Source of the DNA: Rhizobium oryziradicis
Lineage (GTDB): Bacteria; Pseudomonadota; Alphaproteobacteria; Rhizobiales; Rhizobiaceae
Assembly: GCF_001939045.1 (NCBI RefSeq)
Contig: NZ_MKIM01000026.1
Coordinates: 62,001-126,000 of the forward strand
Length of the DNA stretch: 64,000 nt
Direction of reading: 5' to 3'
This document shows positions 53,351 to 61,660 of the stretch, one piece after another (the first letter of the stretch is position 1; each line of letters begins with the position of its first letter). The notes under the pieces are model-generated. The model searched no databases, had not been told where the DNA came from, and worked only from the letters and a program-made list of their open reading frames with translations. The position numbers and the translations under genes were made by a program.

Positions 53351-54268
53351 TCAGTCTCCTGAAAGTGCGGCTTTCGCCAGTGTGTCGAGATCGGCATCAG
53401 CGCGGAAGCCGAGGGAAAGGGCTGGCGTGGCGTCGAGCGGCGGCATGGTGCCGAAAATGCGTTGCAGGTTGCTGTCATCGCCCCACCGAATAAGGGCCTG
53501 CTTGCCGGTTATGCGTTCGACCGCGTGACAGACCTCGTTCAGATTGGCATGCAGCACAGGCGGCTGGACGACCGTCGAAACGGGTTCTGCGAGGTTGGCG
53601 GCATGCAGCAGGATTGAGACCGCTACTTTTCTCGACATCCACCAGCAGGTGCTGGCGGCGGGAACGGGGCAATCATAGACATCACCAGCTGCGATGCGGT
53701 GGAAAATATGGCTCATGAAGGCCGAGCCGTGTCCGCTGTCGTTGACGAGGCGGGCGACAATGCCGGGAAACCGCAGGCTTATGGCCGAGAGCGCCCCGCG
53801 CCGTGTCATGTCGGAGAGGAGCGTCTCCATCATCAGCTTATGAGCGCCATAGGTGAGAAGCGGCCCAGGCGGTGTTTCCGCCGTCACGGTGCGCCCATTC
53901 AGGTTACCGTATACGGCAATCGATGAGGCAAAGACGAAGCGGGCACCCGGCCGCGTTGCGGCGGTTTTGCTGGCCAGAGCCAGAGGGGCCAGCAGATTGG
54001 CCTGATGGCCGAGATCCTGTTCCCGTTCGGCCAGACCGCCTGGAACACTTGCCAGATGAAAGACAAGATCAAAACCCGATGCCATCAGGTGTTCGAGAAA
54101 CGCCTGATCGCCGAGATCACCGGTGATCGTTTCCAGACCGGACGGAGCCTGCCCGGCAAAGGAGCGATCCGTCAGCACCAATCGCTGGGCTGTCGGGTAG
54201 GCACCCGCAAGCACGGCGGCGAGCCCCCGTCCCAGAAATCCGTCGGCACCTGTGACCAGAATACGCAT
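53351..54268 (-). CDS. NAD-dependent epimerase/dehydratase family protein (DenD-like)
   Basis: A 305-residue extended SDR. The ATG at 54268 overlaps the preceding stop (TGATG). ILVTGADGFLGRGLA is the cofactor loop, FASSIAVYG and YGAHK carry the Ser and Tyr-x-x-x-Lys of the active site. The sequence resembles D-erythronate dehydrogenase-like members often found with FAH-type hydrolases. In the cluster it could oxidise or epimerise a hydroxy acid released by ring cleavage. Confidence 0.85.
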   Translation of the reverse strand: MRILVTGADGFLGRGLAAVLAGAYPTAQRLVLTDRSFAGQAPSGLETITGDLGDQAFLEHLMASGFDLVFHLASVPGGLAEREQDLGHQANLLAPLALASKTAATRPGARFVFASSIAVYGNLNGRTVTAETPPGPLLTYGAHKLMMETLLSDMTRRGALSAISLRFPGIVARLVNDSGHGSAFMSHIFHRIAAGDVYDCPVPAASTCWWMSRKVAVSILLHAANLAEPVSTVVQPPVLHANLNEVCHAVERITGKQALIRWGDDSNLQRIFGTMPPLDATPALSLGFRADADLDTLAKAALSGD

Positions 54269-55245
54269 CACGCCCGCACCACGCTTTGATCAATGATCCC
54301 GAAGGGGGCGAAGCCATCGGGCATACGCGCCTCCATCCACACGCGGTCGCCCCACGTCAGGAAGGGCGTGCGCGCGGCTCCTTGGTCAAGAAGCTCGATC
54401 ACGCGGATTTCCGATATGCAGGAAGAGCCTGCCGCCCGATCGGCATTGGAAACAGTGCCCGAGCCGATGATCGTGCCAGCGGTAAGCCGTCGGGTGCAGG
54501 CGCAATGAGCGATCAGTTCACTGAAGGAGAAATGCATTTCGTCACCACGGGCGCGCCCGACCTCACGAGCGTTGATCTCGACATGCAGGGAAAGCTTGAC
54601 GCGTCCATTCTCCCAGTGTGCGCCAAGTTCATCCGGCGTGATTGCCACGGGCGCGAAGGCGGTGGAGGGCTTGGTTTGCAGGAAGCCGAAGCCGGCGCGC
54701 ATTTCGCGCGGACCAAGCGCGCGCAACGACCAGTCGTTGATCTGCACCAGCAGGCGTATATGCGCTGTTGCCTGTTCAGCCGTGGTTCCCATCGGCACAT
54801 CCGAGAGAATGACGCCGAATTCGCCTTCCATGTCGATGAACAGCGCGTCATCGGGAAATTCAACATCGGCGAGCGGGCCACGAAAGTCGTCACTGGCCCC
54901 TTGATAGATCAGCGGGATCGTCTCAAATTCCGGATTGGGTGGATTGTCAAAGGCCTTGTCCATCAGCCGCCCGTGATTGAGAAATGCCGATGCATCCAGC
55001 CATTGCGGCGCGCGCGGCAAGGGAGCCAGGCAACGATGCGGCTCGAAACGGGTCGCGAACGGTTCTTCGCCCGCGTTCAGTCGACCATACAGGCTGGCGA
55101 GAGGCTGAGAAACACGATCCCAGTCTTCGATGGCTGAGAGCAGAGAGGGGGCAATGCCGGTTGCTGGCATTGCCCGCGTCAGATCGCGAGAGACGACCCA
55201 CAATTGGCCGTCGCGGCTTCCGTCATGGTAGGTTGCGAACTTCAT
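54268..55245 (-). CDS. Fumarylacetoacetate-hydrolase-family protein
   Basis: A 325-residue FAH-type enzyme from the ATG at 55245 (AAGGAAAGATCCC upstream). An N-terminal domain (KFATYHDGSRDGQLWVVS) precedes the catalytic domain with FIDMEGEFGVILSDVP, the acidic metal ligands, and GTIIGSGTVSNAD. FAH enzymes hydrolyse C-C bonds in beta-diketo acids such as fumarylacetoacetate or fumarylpyruvate, or decarboxylate/hydrate 2-oxo acids. It fits a late step after ring opening by the VOC dioxygenase at 58576. Confidence 0.9.
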   Translation of the reverse strand: MKFATYHDGSRDGQLWVVSRDLTRAMPATGIAPSLLSAIEDWDRVSQPLASLYGRLNAGEEPFATRFEPHRCLAPLPRAPQWLDASAFLNHGRLMDKAFDNPPNPEFETIPLIYQGASDDFRGPLADVEFPDDALFIDMEGEFGVILSDVPMGTTAEQATAHIRLLVQINDWSLRALGPREMRAGFGFLQTKPSTAFAPVAITPDELGAHWENGRVKLSLHVEINAREVGRARGDEMHFSFSELIAHCACTRRLTAGTIIGSGTVSNADRAAGSSCISEIRVIELLDQGAARTPFLTWGDRVWMEARMPDGFAPFGIIDQSVVRA

Positions 55246-55299
55246 GGGATCTTTCCTTGGTTCCATTCGAGGCCAGCCAGGCCTTGGGGACATTGCGCC

Positions 55300-55881
55300 T
55301 CATTGCTTGGCGAGGCTCGCGGCGACTGCGGGATCGTAAGTGCCTGAGACAAGCACGAAGAGCATTCGGCACATCTTGCCAGACCGGTTCGCCCAGGCGT
55401 GGTTGGTGCCGCGCTGAATGACCACCGAGCCGGGTTTCAGCAGGGCCTCGCCATCGTCAAGCACCAGAGTCATTTCGCCCTCGATGACGATGCCGTAATC
55501 GATCGACTCCGTCCTGTGCATCAGCGGATGCGGTGAGCTTTCCTTGACCGTCGAGGCGGCCTTGTCACCGATTTGCTCGAACGCCTCGCTCATCTGCTTG
55601 GCCCCCGATTTCAGGAAATCTTCGGTGTCGGGAGGAATATCGACAAAACGAATGCGGGTGCCGCCCTGCGGCGGTGGCAGCACAAGCGGGCCGAGCGTTG
55701 GGTCTTCGTCGTTGGCGACGCGGGCCGGGCTTTCTGCCGTAGACCACACCTCATGGAATACGGTGCCCGGAATAGCGGCAACTTCCACGACGGTTGGCAG
55801 TTTACCAACCTCTGTGAGAATAGAGCGCCCGTCCTTGCTGTGTCCGGTTACAATACGGGTAATGGGGGGAAAGTTTGTCAT
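55300..55881 (-). CDS. Cupin-domain protein
   Basis: A 193-residue protein whose ATG at 55881 overlaps the MFS stop. A longer apparent frame to 56691 is antisense readthrough of the MFS gene. The cupin core has MHRTESIDYGIVIEGEMTLVLDDG (in parts, ~118-140) with metal-ligand His and Glu, then PGSVVIQRGTNHAWANRSG with the last histidine. It is of the single-cupin type often linked to FAH hydrolases; it could be a small dioxygenase, isomerase or ligand sensor. It is not of gentisate-dioxygenase length. Confidence 0.85.
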   Translation of the reverse strand: MTNFPPITRIVTGHSKDGRSILTEVGKLPTVVEVAAIPGTVFHEVWSTAESPARVANDEDPTLGPLVLPPPQGGTRIRFVDIPPDTEDFLKSGAKQMSEAFEQIGDKAASTVKESSPHPLMHRTESIDYGIVIEGEMTLVLDDGEALLKPGSVVIQRGTNHAWANRSGKMCRMLFVLVSGTYDPAVAASLAKQ

Positions 55882-56996
55882 GCGCTTTTCGCCTTGGTGA
55901 AGAAGCCGATGGAAATGATGCCGACCACGACGGCCGCGACGCCGAGCGCCGAATAGCCGAGGTTTTGGCCGAGCGCTCCGCCGACAATCGGCCCGAGTGC
56001 CGCGCCGACCATCAGCATGGCCGGTGTGGCGGCAACCGCGCGCCCGGTCGGATCGAGTTTGGCCAGTCGCCCGAAGGCGAAAGTGTGAGTGAATATCTGG
56101 ATGGAGACGAAAACCGCGGCGGCAGGTGCCCAGACGGTAAAGACCGTCGCCGATGTGACGATGACCGCAAGAACCGCCTGAACCGCAGGTCCGATCTGGG
56201 TGATCAATGTCGCTGAAACACGGGTCTGCAGGACTGCCGCCAAGGGTGATGGCAGAATGAAGTTGACAAAGCCCAGTGCGACAAGAACGGCGAGAACATG
56301 ATCGGGTGAGAAGCCGCGCGTCTTGCCGATGACTTCCACGAAGGAAAAGACCATCGACTGGTTGAAGGTCATGATACTGATGCCGAAGATCGTCAGCCAG
56401 GTTGCGCGGCTGAAGGGACGCCTTTGATGCTCGACGGCTTTCAAAGGGTTGCGAAACAGAAGCGCGGAACTGATCGTGGCCACTGTCATGATTCCGGCGA
56501 ACACCCGAAACAGGGATGGGCCGCCGTAGATGATCAGCAATTGCGGAATGGCACCAAGCAGAATGATGGCCAGCAGGCCAAGCGCAATACCGGCCATCGC
56601 GAACAGGCGATGCGGGTTGTCGGCATGTCCCATTGTCCCGTGCACCATGGACAGCGCGACGCCGATGGATAGGCCCGCGATGAGGTGGCACAGGGCAAGC
56701 GGCATGAAGTCAGCTTGTGTGGAGGCAAACAGGAAAGCTGCGGCGGCCACGCCAAAGCCAAAGGTAGCAGCCAGTCTCTGGTTCATTCTGTCGAAGCGTG
56801 GGGCGACCAAAGCGCTCGCACACACCGCGCCGACGAGGAACAGGGTTGCCAACCCGCCCGCCTGCTGCGGGGTAAAGCCATAACGCTCGACCAGCGCGCC
56901 GACCCAGACCGGGAGTGCGATAAGATCCAGCATCCCGGAGAAGTGGCCGATAACCAGGGCGGTTACCCCGGCCACTCCGAATTTTTGTCCTGACAT
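55878..56996 (-). CDS. MFS transporter
   Basis: A 372-residue permease with 10-12 hydrophobic helices (GVTALVIGHFSGMLDLIALPV at the start, GVAAVVVGIISIGFF at the end). It lacks the long central loop of sugar porters. Coupled by ATGA to the cupin gene. It should import the substrate of the pathway, complementing the outer-membrane channel at 62880. Confidence 0.85.
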   Translation of the reverse strand: MSGQKFGVAGVTALVIGHFSGMLDLIALPVWVGALVERYGFTPQQAGGLATLFLVGAVCASALVAPRFDRMNQRLAATFGFGVAAAAFLFASTQADFMPLALCHLIAGLSIGVALSMVHGTMGHADNPHRLFAMAGIALGLLAIILLGAIPQLLIIYGGPSLFRVFAGIMTVATISSALLFRNPLKAVEHQRRPFSRATWLTIFGISIMTFNQSMVFSFVEVIGKTRGFSPDHVLAVLVALGFVNFILPSPLAAVLQTRVSATLITQIGPAVQAVLAVIVTSATVFTVWAPAAAVFVSIQIFTHTFAFGRLAKLDPTGRAVAATPAMLMVGAALGPIVGGALGQNLGYSALGVAAVVVGIISIGFFTKAKSA

Positions 56997-57070
56997 TCCT
57001 GCTCCTCCCGCAAATTGAACGGCGGCAATCGGTGCGCGGTCTCCCGAACCGCAGCACCGCCGCGACTTTT

Positions 57071-58198
57071 TTAGATGGCTTCCGCCAGCGTTTTCATGGA
57101 CGCCTTCATGATCGCGGCATGCGCGTCGCGGCTGCCACCATTGATCTCGATATCGGCCAGTTGCCCGGAATTCTCGACTACCATCCGGCAGCGCTCCCAG
57201 CGTCTTGCTTCGAATGCGGCAAGGGCAGAACCCACATCGCCGGTCTGGCCAAGTTCTTCAGCCAGGACCATGGCATCCTCTATGCCGATGCAAGCACCAG
57301 CGGCCAGATGCGGTGTGGTGGCATGCACGGCATCGCCGATCAGCACCACGCGACCCTTGAACCATGGGCGTGGCAACAGCATCTGCTCAAGGGGGCGGTA
57401 GATGATCTGATGTTCGGCAGACAGTTCCGACGCGATCCTGCGGATGATCGGGGAAGAGAAGCGCTCAAGCAGGCTGCGCAAGTTTTCAACCAACGCCTCC
57501 GGTGCGACGAAGTCGTTGGTGGGGCGGTCTTCGGTCAGGAACAGGTAGGCCTGATCCTTGTTGACGCCGTTCAGGCCGACCTTGAGATTCGGACCCATCC
57601 ACATGTTGACGGTATCGATACTCTCGGGTCTTGGCAGCACGGCCCGCCAGACCGATTGGCCAATGAAGCGCGGCTTGGGGGCCTCGGGAAAGATGTTGCG
57701 ACGCACGGCGGAATAGAGGCCGTCTGCGCCGACGACGAGATCGTAGGTATCCGAACTTCCATCGCCAAAGGTCACATGCACGCGATCGTCGCCCTGCACA
57801 ATCTCGCTGAAGGTCATCCCCAGGCGAACCTTTGTTGTGGAGGCCCGCACGGCTTCGGAAAGGATCTTGGCCAGTGCCGGACGCATGATGCCGCCGCCGC
57901 CGGGGATGTCTGCTCCCGCCACGCGCGGGGTTGGCAGCGTGACAAGCACGGAGTCATCTGGTCCACGCAAATTCACGCCGTCGCTGACAAAACCCTCCTC
58001 GAGAAACCGATCGATCAGGCCGAGATCGCGCAGCACCCGAAGCGTTGATCCATGCAGGCTGATGCCAGCACCATAGGAGCGCCACCCGGCGTCGATCTCA
58101 ACGAGATCGACTTCAAAGCCCTGGCGGGACAGTTGCAGCGCTGCGGTCATGCCTGCGAAACCGCCACCGATGACAAGCACTTTCATATTAGAATTCAT
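57071..58198 (-). CDS. FAD-dependent aromatic-ring monooxygenase (UbiH/NicC-like)
   Basis: A 375-residue group A flavin hydroxylase. The ATG at 58198 has GGAGGAAATC just upstream and overlaps the Rieske stop. VIGGGFAGMTAALQLSRQG is the FAD dinucleotide loop, VVGADGLYSAVRR the DG motif and RVVLIGDAVHATTPHLA the GD motif. Length and motifs resemble hydroxylases for hydroxybenzoate or hydroxynicotinate. It probably hydroxylates a hydroxylated ring before cleavage. No signal peptide. Confidence 0.9.
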   Translation of the reverse strand: MNSNMKVLVIGGGFAGMTAALQLSRQGFEVDLVEIDAGWRSYGAGISLHGSTLRVLRDLGLIDRFLEEGFVSDGVNLRGPDDSVLVTLPTPRVAGADIPGGGGIMRPALAKILSEAVRASTTKVRLGMTFSEIVQGDDRVHVTFGDGSSDTYDLVVGADGLYSAVRRNIFPEAPKPRFIGQSVWRAVLPRPESIDTVNMWMGPNLKVGLNGVNKDQAYLFLTEDRPTNDFVAPEALVENLRSLLERFSSPIIRRIASELSAEHQIIYRPLEQMLLPRPWFKGRVVLIGDAVHATTPHLAAGACIGIEDAMVLAEELGQTGDVGSALAAFEARRWERCRMVVENSGQLADIEINGGSRDAHAAIMKASMKTLAEAI

Positions 58199-58572
58199 TT
58201 GATTTCCTCCTCTGCGGGCGTGGCGACGAAAATCTCCTCCTCGTCGCTCAACGCAATGTCTACGGCTGTCAGCCTTTGGCCCAGGCAAGGTCCAAGAACG
58301 CATTCGCCGGTATCGATTTCGAAAAGCGCGCCATGCGAGTGGCACGTCAGATGGGTCTTTTCGCCATTCAGGTAGGCGTCGGTCTTCCAGGCCATCGGCG
58401 TGCCGGTGGAATAGTGCGGGCAGGAATCCAGCCAGGCATACAGAACGCCCTTCTGCCTGGTCAGGATGATCTTGCGGCGCATTCCATCAAAGGGTCCAAA
58501 GCCTTTTGCCTCGGCCTCGCCGATCTCATCGGACCGGCACAGATAGTGGAGCTTGCGCGCGATGCTCTGCAT
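58195..58572 (-). CDS. Rieske-type [2Fe-2S] ferredoxin
   Basis: A 125-residue single-domain Rieske protein. The cluster ligands are Cys51 and His53 (CPHYSTGTPM) and Cys77 and His80 (LTCHSHGALF); both spacings are typical. It lacks an oxygenase catalytic domain and an associated reductase is not encoded here. It lies three bases from the VOC dioxygenase stop and overlaps the flavin monooxygenase start, so it is made with both. It could reactivate the iron of the extradiol dioxygenase, as XylT-like ferredoxins do, although those are plant-type not Rieske. Confidence 0.92.
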   Translation of the reverse strand: MQSIARKLHYLCRSDEIGEAEAKGFGPFDGMRRKIILTRQKGVLYAWLDSCPHYSTGTPMAWKTDAYLNGEKTHLTCHSHGALFEIDTGECVLGPCLGQRLTAVDIALSDEEEIFVATPAEEEIK

Positions 58573-58575
58573 CGG

Positions 58576-59523
58576 TCAGCGCTTCGCGCCGGGCGGCGGG
58601 CCTCCTGTGGGTGCCCACTTCTCGCGCATTTCGAACAAGACGATCTGCGAGGCCTCGGCACCCATGGGTGCTTCGCGCGCGATCCAGGTGTCGTCGTGCT
58701 TGTCCATGTCAGCATCATATTCGAAGTGACAGCCGAGGGGACTGTTGAAGTACCAAAACCAGTTCGAACCGAATTTGTGTCGGCCCGGCCCCCAGAAACT
58801 CTGGTAGCCCTTCTTCACGAAGCGCGTTCCCGCCACCATCAACTCGGTTGGACCGCCCATGTGGAAGGCGAGGTGCTCGCAGCCCTTCATATATTCCGGT
58901 GTGCGGATGAAGAAGAGCGTGTGGTGGTCGTCATTCGCTTTCGGTCGCAGGAAGGGGCCTGCCCCCGTCAAGGTATCGGTGATCACGAAACCGAGGCGGT
59001 CGCAGTAGAACCGGGTGGCAATTTCAATGTCGGGAACGAACAGCACGACATGGCTGAGCGTGCGCGGCAGCGCTGGCATTTCTTCCCAGACACCGATTTC
59101 GTTCGGCTTGCGTTGCGCCGGTGCACCCGGCGCATTGATCTTTTCTGCAGGCATGATGAGTTCGCGGCGGATGGTGACCTGGAACTTCAGCTCAAAGCCA
59201 TGGTCATCCTTCAACTCAATCGAGCCGTCGGACAGCCGCGTTACCCGGCGATCCTTGGAAAGCTCTTTTTCGATCGCGTCGAGATCCTCGGTGGAGCGCA
59301 CGCCATAGACCTGCTGGCGCAGCATGTTCGCCGTTGGCAAAGGTGCCGGCAACGAGGGATCCGATTTGTGACGGATGATGATGCCTGTGCCGTCCAGCGT
59401 CTCGAACAGGCCGCCGTTCTCGGTCACGTCCGTCGGCTTCAGGCCAAACGCGGTCAGGTATTCAGAACAGGCGGCGACATCGTCGACGCCAAAGACGAGA
59501 TAATCAGGCCCGATGATGTTCAT
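58576..59523 (-). CDS. Extradiol-type ring-cleavage dioxygenase (VOC superfamily)
   Basis: A 315-residue two-domain VOC protein. The C-terminal domain carries the expected iron ligands: His158 in TLSHVVLFVPD, His217 in CEHLAFHMGG and Glu268 in GCHFEYDADMD, as in BphC-type enzymes. The N-terminal domain (DYLVFGVDDVAACSEYLTAFG) is the non-catalytic repeat. GGAAAGGAATG precedes the ATG. It should cleave a catechol or similar dihydroxylated ring next to the hydroxyls. It lies between the EthD and Rieske genes. Confidence 0.88.
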   Translation of the reverse strand: MNIIGPDYLVFGVDDVAACSEYLTAFGLKPTDVTENGGLFETLDGTGIIIRHKSDPSLPAPLPTANMLRQQVYGVRSTEDLDAIEKELSKDRRVTRLSDGSIELKDDHGFELKFQVTIRRELIMPAEKINAPGAPAQRKPNEIGVWEEMPALPRTLSHVVLFVPDIEIATRFYCDRLGFVITDTLTGAGPFLRPKANDDHHTLFFIRTPEYMKGCEHLAFHMGGPTELMVAGTRFVKKGYQSFWGPGRHKFGSNWFWYFNSPLGCHFEYDADMDKHDDTWIAREAPMGAEASQIVLFEMREKWAPTGGPPPGAKR

Positions 59524-59607
59524 GGGACATTCCTTTCCATTAGAGTTTGTCAGGGAAAAGTGGAATCCGGTTTTCCCGAAGAGACAAACGAAAACAAGGG
59601 AATCGAG

Positions 59608-59640
59608 AGTCTGTCTGGTTCAATTTGAACCTGACAGACT
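59608..59640. promoter_or_regulatory. Long inverted repeat in the EthD-dioxygenase gap
   Basis: AGTCTGTCTGGTTCAA and TTGAACCTGACAGACT form a 16-bp stem with one T-T mismatch and a one-base loop, 15 bp after the EthD stop and 85 bp before the dioxygenase start on the minus strand. It lies inside an otherwise tightly packed operon, next to a rhizobial-type extragenic repeat (59560-59590). It may be an RNA processing or partial termination point, or a mobile extragenic palindrome. Confidence 0.45.
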
Positions 59641-59654
59641 CCAAAAGGTCTTGA

Positions 59655-60305
59655 TCAGCCTGCGTGGAGAACGTGCTCATGGGCGACCGCCAGGCAGTAA
59701 CGTGTATCGGAGGCAAGGCCCGCTTGGGCAGCTTCGCGGCATGCCTGTGCGAAAGCTAGCCCGGTGGCCTCGTCCGGCAGCCAGAATTCATCAATCGCCT
59801 CGACCGGTCCCGCAGACAGTGGCAGGTTCCGACAGTGGCCGATGATGCCGTGGCCAATATCGGCGAGCCTTTGGGCATCCGGAGCCTTGTTGAACCAGAA
59901 CAGGAACACTTTTACCGCTTTTGCGCGCATGTCCGGCGGCAGGATGATGTTCTCGGTGACCGGAAGGCCGACGACGGAGGTTTCATCCACCATCCTGGGT
60001 TCGTCCGGCTGCAAATGCTCGAGATAAAAGGGCGTTTCGCGCGAGGATTTTGCCGCTGCCATGTCCGGAAACCAGACCTCGGTGACAAAATCCAAGCCAT
60101 AGGAAAAGGCCTTGGGGAGCGCGTCACCGCCGAAATAAATGCCGTCGAAAGCATGATTCTGGACGTAGCGGCGCGGTGCCTGCGACGGCTCGCGGGCAAT
60201 GTAATCGCGCACCAGCTTGCCGTGATGGTCTTTCATATGGGTTCGATGTTCGCGAAGCGTCTGCCCGAGGCGCCGGCGGCCACAGATCAAGGTCTTGATC
60301 GTCAT
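59655..60305 (-). CDS. EthD-domain protein
   Basis: A 216-residue protein with two ferredoxin-like repeats of the EthD type: TIKTLICGRRRLGQTLREHRTHMKDHHG (in parts) at the start, with the typical HH-containing helix, and KVFLFWFNKAPDAQRLADIGHGIIGHC in the second half. EthD-like proteins act as small enzymes or stabilisers in degradation of ethers and polyketide-like rings. Its start overlaps the hydrolase stop by four bases, so it is tightly coupled to that enzyme. Confidence 0.82.
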   Translation of the reverse strand: MTIKTLICGRRRLGQTLREHRTHMKDHHGKLVRDYIAREPSQAPRRYVQNHAFDGIYFGGDALPKAFSYGLDFVTEVWFPDMAAAKSSRETPFYLEHLQPDEPRMVDETSVVGLPVTENIILPPDMRAKAVKVFLFWFNKAPDAQRLADIGHGIIGHCRNLPLSAGPVEAIDEFWLPDEATGLAFAQACREAAQAGLASDTRYCLAVAHEHVLHAG

Positions 60306-61474
60306 TTCGGTTGCTCCGCGACAATGCGTCCGCCCAGAGTTTCAGCCACCCAATCGGCGATGTACGCGCCCGCATTGGCGGAGTTATCGAAGCTCGAATG
60401 CTGTACGCCGCCGGTGCGCTCATCGAAGATCTTCAGTTCGCGCTTCGGACTGTTGACCAGTTGATCGTAGGTGGCGTGCGCCCATTGGAGAGGGATCTGG
60501 CTGTCTTTTTCGCCATGTGTCACCAGGAAGGGCACGCGGATACGATCGAGGATTCCGTTGAGGTGAACGTTTTCGGCGATCTGCATGAACTCGTCCATAT
60601 CCTTGGCACCCCAGACCCACATGACGTGGCTCCAATAGTGCGGGACCGGGAAATTACCCTCGCGGGCAAGGCGCTTCTTTTGCACGTCGCGCCAATCGTG
60701 GTTGGCACCCCAGACAACGCCGCAGGCAAACCGCGGCTCAAAAGCGACGGCACGGGGACAGTAGTAGCCGCCGAGCGACACCCCTTCCATGCCGATACGC
60801 TTTGGATCGACATCGGCGCGACCCTCCAGCCAATCGACGACGCGGCTGGCCCAGTGCTCGCTGTCGAACCGGGCGGTAAGCCCCTGCAAGCGAAGCGCCT
60901 CGCCGGTGCCTGGCTGATCGACGATCAAGGAAGCCACGCCGCGCTTGGCGAGCCAGGCTGGCAGACCAACAAGGAATTTCATCTCTTTGGTGCTGTCGAG
61001 GCCGTTGACCTGAACCAGCAACGGTGCAGGCCCCTCGACGCCTTCCGCAGGCACGTAGAGCGCTGAAAGGTGCGCCCCCTCATAGGGGATCTCCACCCGG
61101 CGACAGGCAGAGCCGGACAGCGTCAGACCTTTCTCGAAACAGGCGAGAAACTGCTGGTAGAGGCTAACGCGCCCTTCCGAGCCATGCGCCAGCAGACGTT
61201 CGGCGGTGATCATATAGTTGGCTGCGCGCAGCAGCTTGTCGCCAGCCGAAATCAACCTGCCCCGGGCTTCGTCCTCGTCGGCAAGGGAAACCAGCTTGTC
61301 CGCCATATGAATCCAGGTTTCGCGGAACGCCTGGGTACCGGCAGCATCCGGTGCCTTGGCCGCATCTTGCAGCGGGGCGCACATTTCCTCGATCTCTCCC
61401 ATTCGGGCACCCATTTCGATCGATAGATTAACCGAGAGGTTCCAGACATAATTGGTCGGAAAATACTTGAACAT
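60302..61474 (-). CDS. Alpha/beta hydrolase, FrsA/2,6-dihydroxypseudooxynicotine-hydrolase-like
   Basis: A 390-residue hydrolase with a helical N-terminal cap of ~130 residues and a C-terminal alpha/beta domain. The nucleophile elbow is GVSLGG with Ser233; VTHGEKDSQIPLQWAH carries the acid and GGVQHSSFDNS the histidine. The cap plus core resembles the C-C hydrolase of nicotine breakdown and the FrsA group. It is the first gene of the cluster and divergent from LysR. It most likely breaks a C-C bond in a vinylogous keto acid made by ring cleavage or dearomatisation. Confidence 0.85.
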   Translation of the reverse strand: MFKYFPTNYVWNLSVNLSIEMGARMGEIEEMCAPLQDAAKAPDAAGTQAFRETWIHMADKLVSLADEDEARGRLISAGDKLLRAANYMITAERLLAHGSEGRVSLYQQFLACFEKGLTLSGSACRRVEIPYEGAHLSALYVPAEGVEGPAPLLVQVNGLDSTKEMKFLVGLPAWLAKRGVASLIVDQPGTGEALRLQGLTARFDSEHWASRVVDWLEGRADVDPKRIGMEGVSLGGYYCPRAVAFEPRFACGVVWGANHDWRDVQKKRLAREGNFPVPHYWSHVMWVWGAKDMDEFMQIAENVHLNGILDRIRVPFLVTHGEKDSQIPLQWAHATYDQLVNSPKRELKIFDERTGGVQHSSFDNSANAGAYIADWVAETLGGRIVAEQPK

Positions 61475-61660
61475 TGGGTCTCCTCGAGGTTGCCGATCGC
61501 GGCATCAATTTCAAAAGGAGGAGATCGACTGACGGCGCGGCGCGATAGGCCACGCGATGTCATTTCCTCCCGAGGAAAGATTTAACGACAATCAACCTGT
61601 TTACAAAATTGCTTTGATGAATGATTTATATTTACGCGATGAATACCTGGGAGGAGATTT
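61475..61660. promoter_or_regulatory. Divergent control region of the catabolic cluster
   Basis: 186 bp between the divergent hydrolase and LysR genes. GATGAAT occurs at ~61615 and again at ~61639, either side of an AT-rich ATTTATATTTACG, a plausible LysR T-N11-A-type site near both starts. GGAGGAG near 61520 lies on the plus strand. Exact -35/-10 boxes could not be assigned. Confidence 0.4.

Noticed and set aside
55300..55881. Gentisate 1,2-dioxygenase
   Set aside because: The protein is a single small cupin of 193 residues; gentisate dioxygenases are bicupins of about 350 residues.
55300..56691. A 463-residue minus-strand open frame
   Set aside because: Only its last 193 codons are real (the cupin). 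The upstream part is a shifted frame over the MFS gene on the same strand and has no family features.
58276..59628. A 450-residue plus-strand frame
   Set aside because: Antisense to the Rieske and VOC genes, whose motifs are complete on the minus strand.
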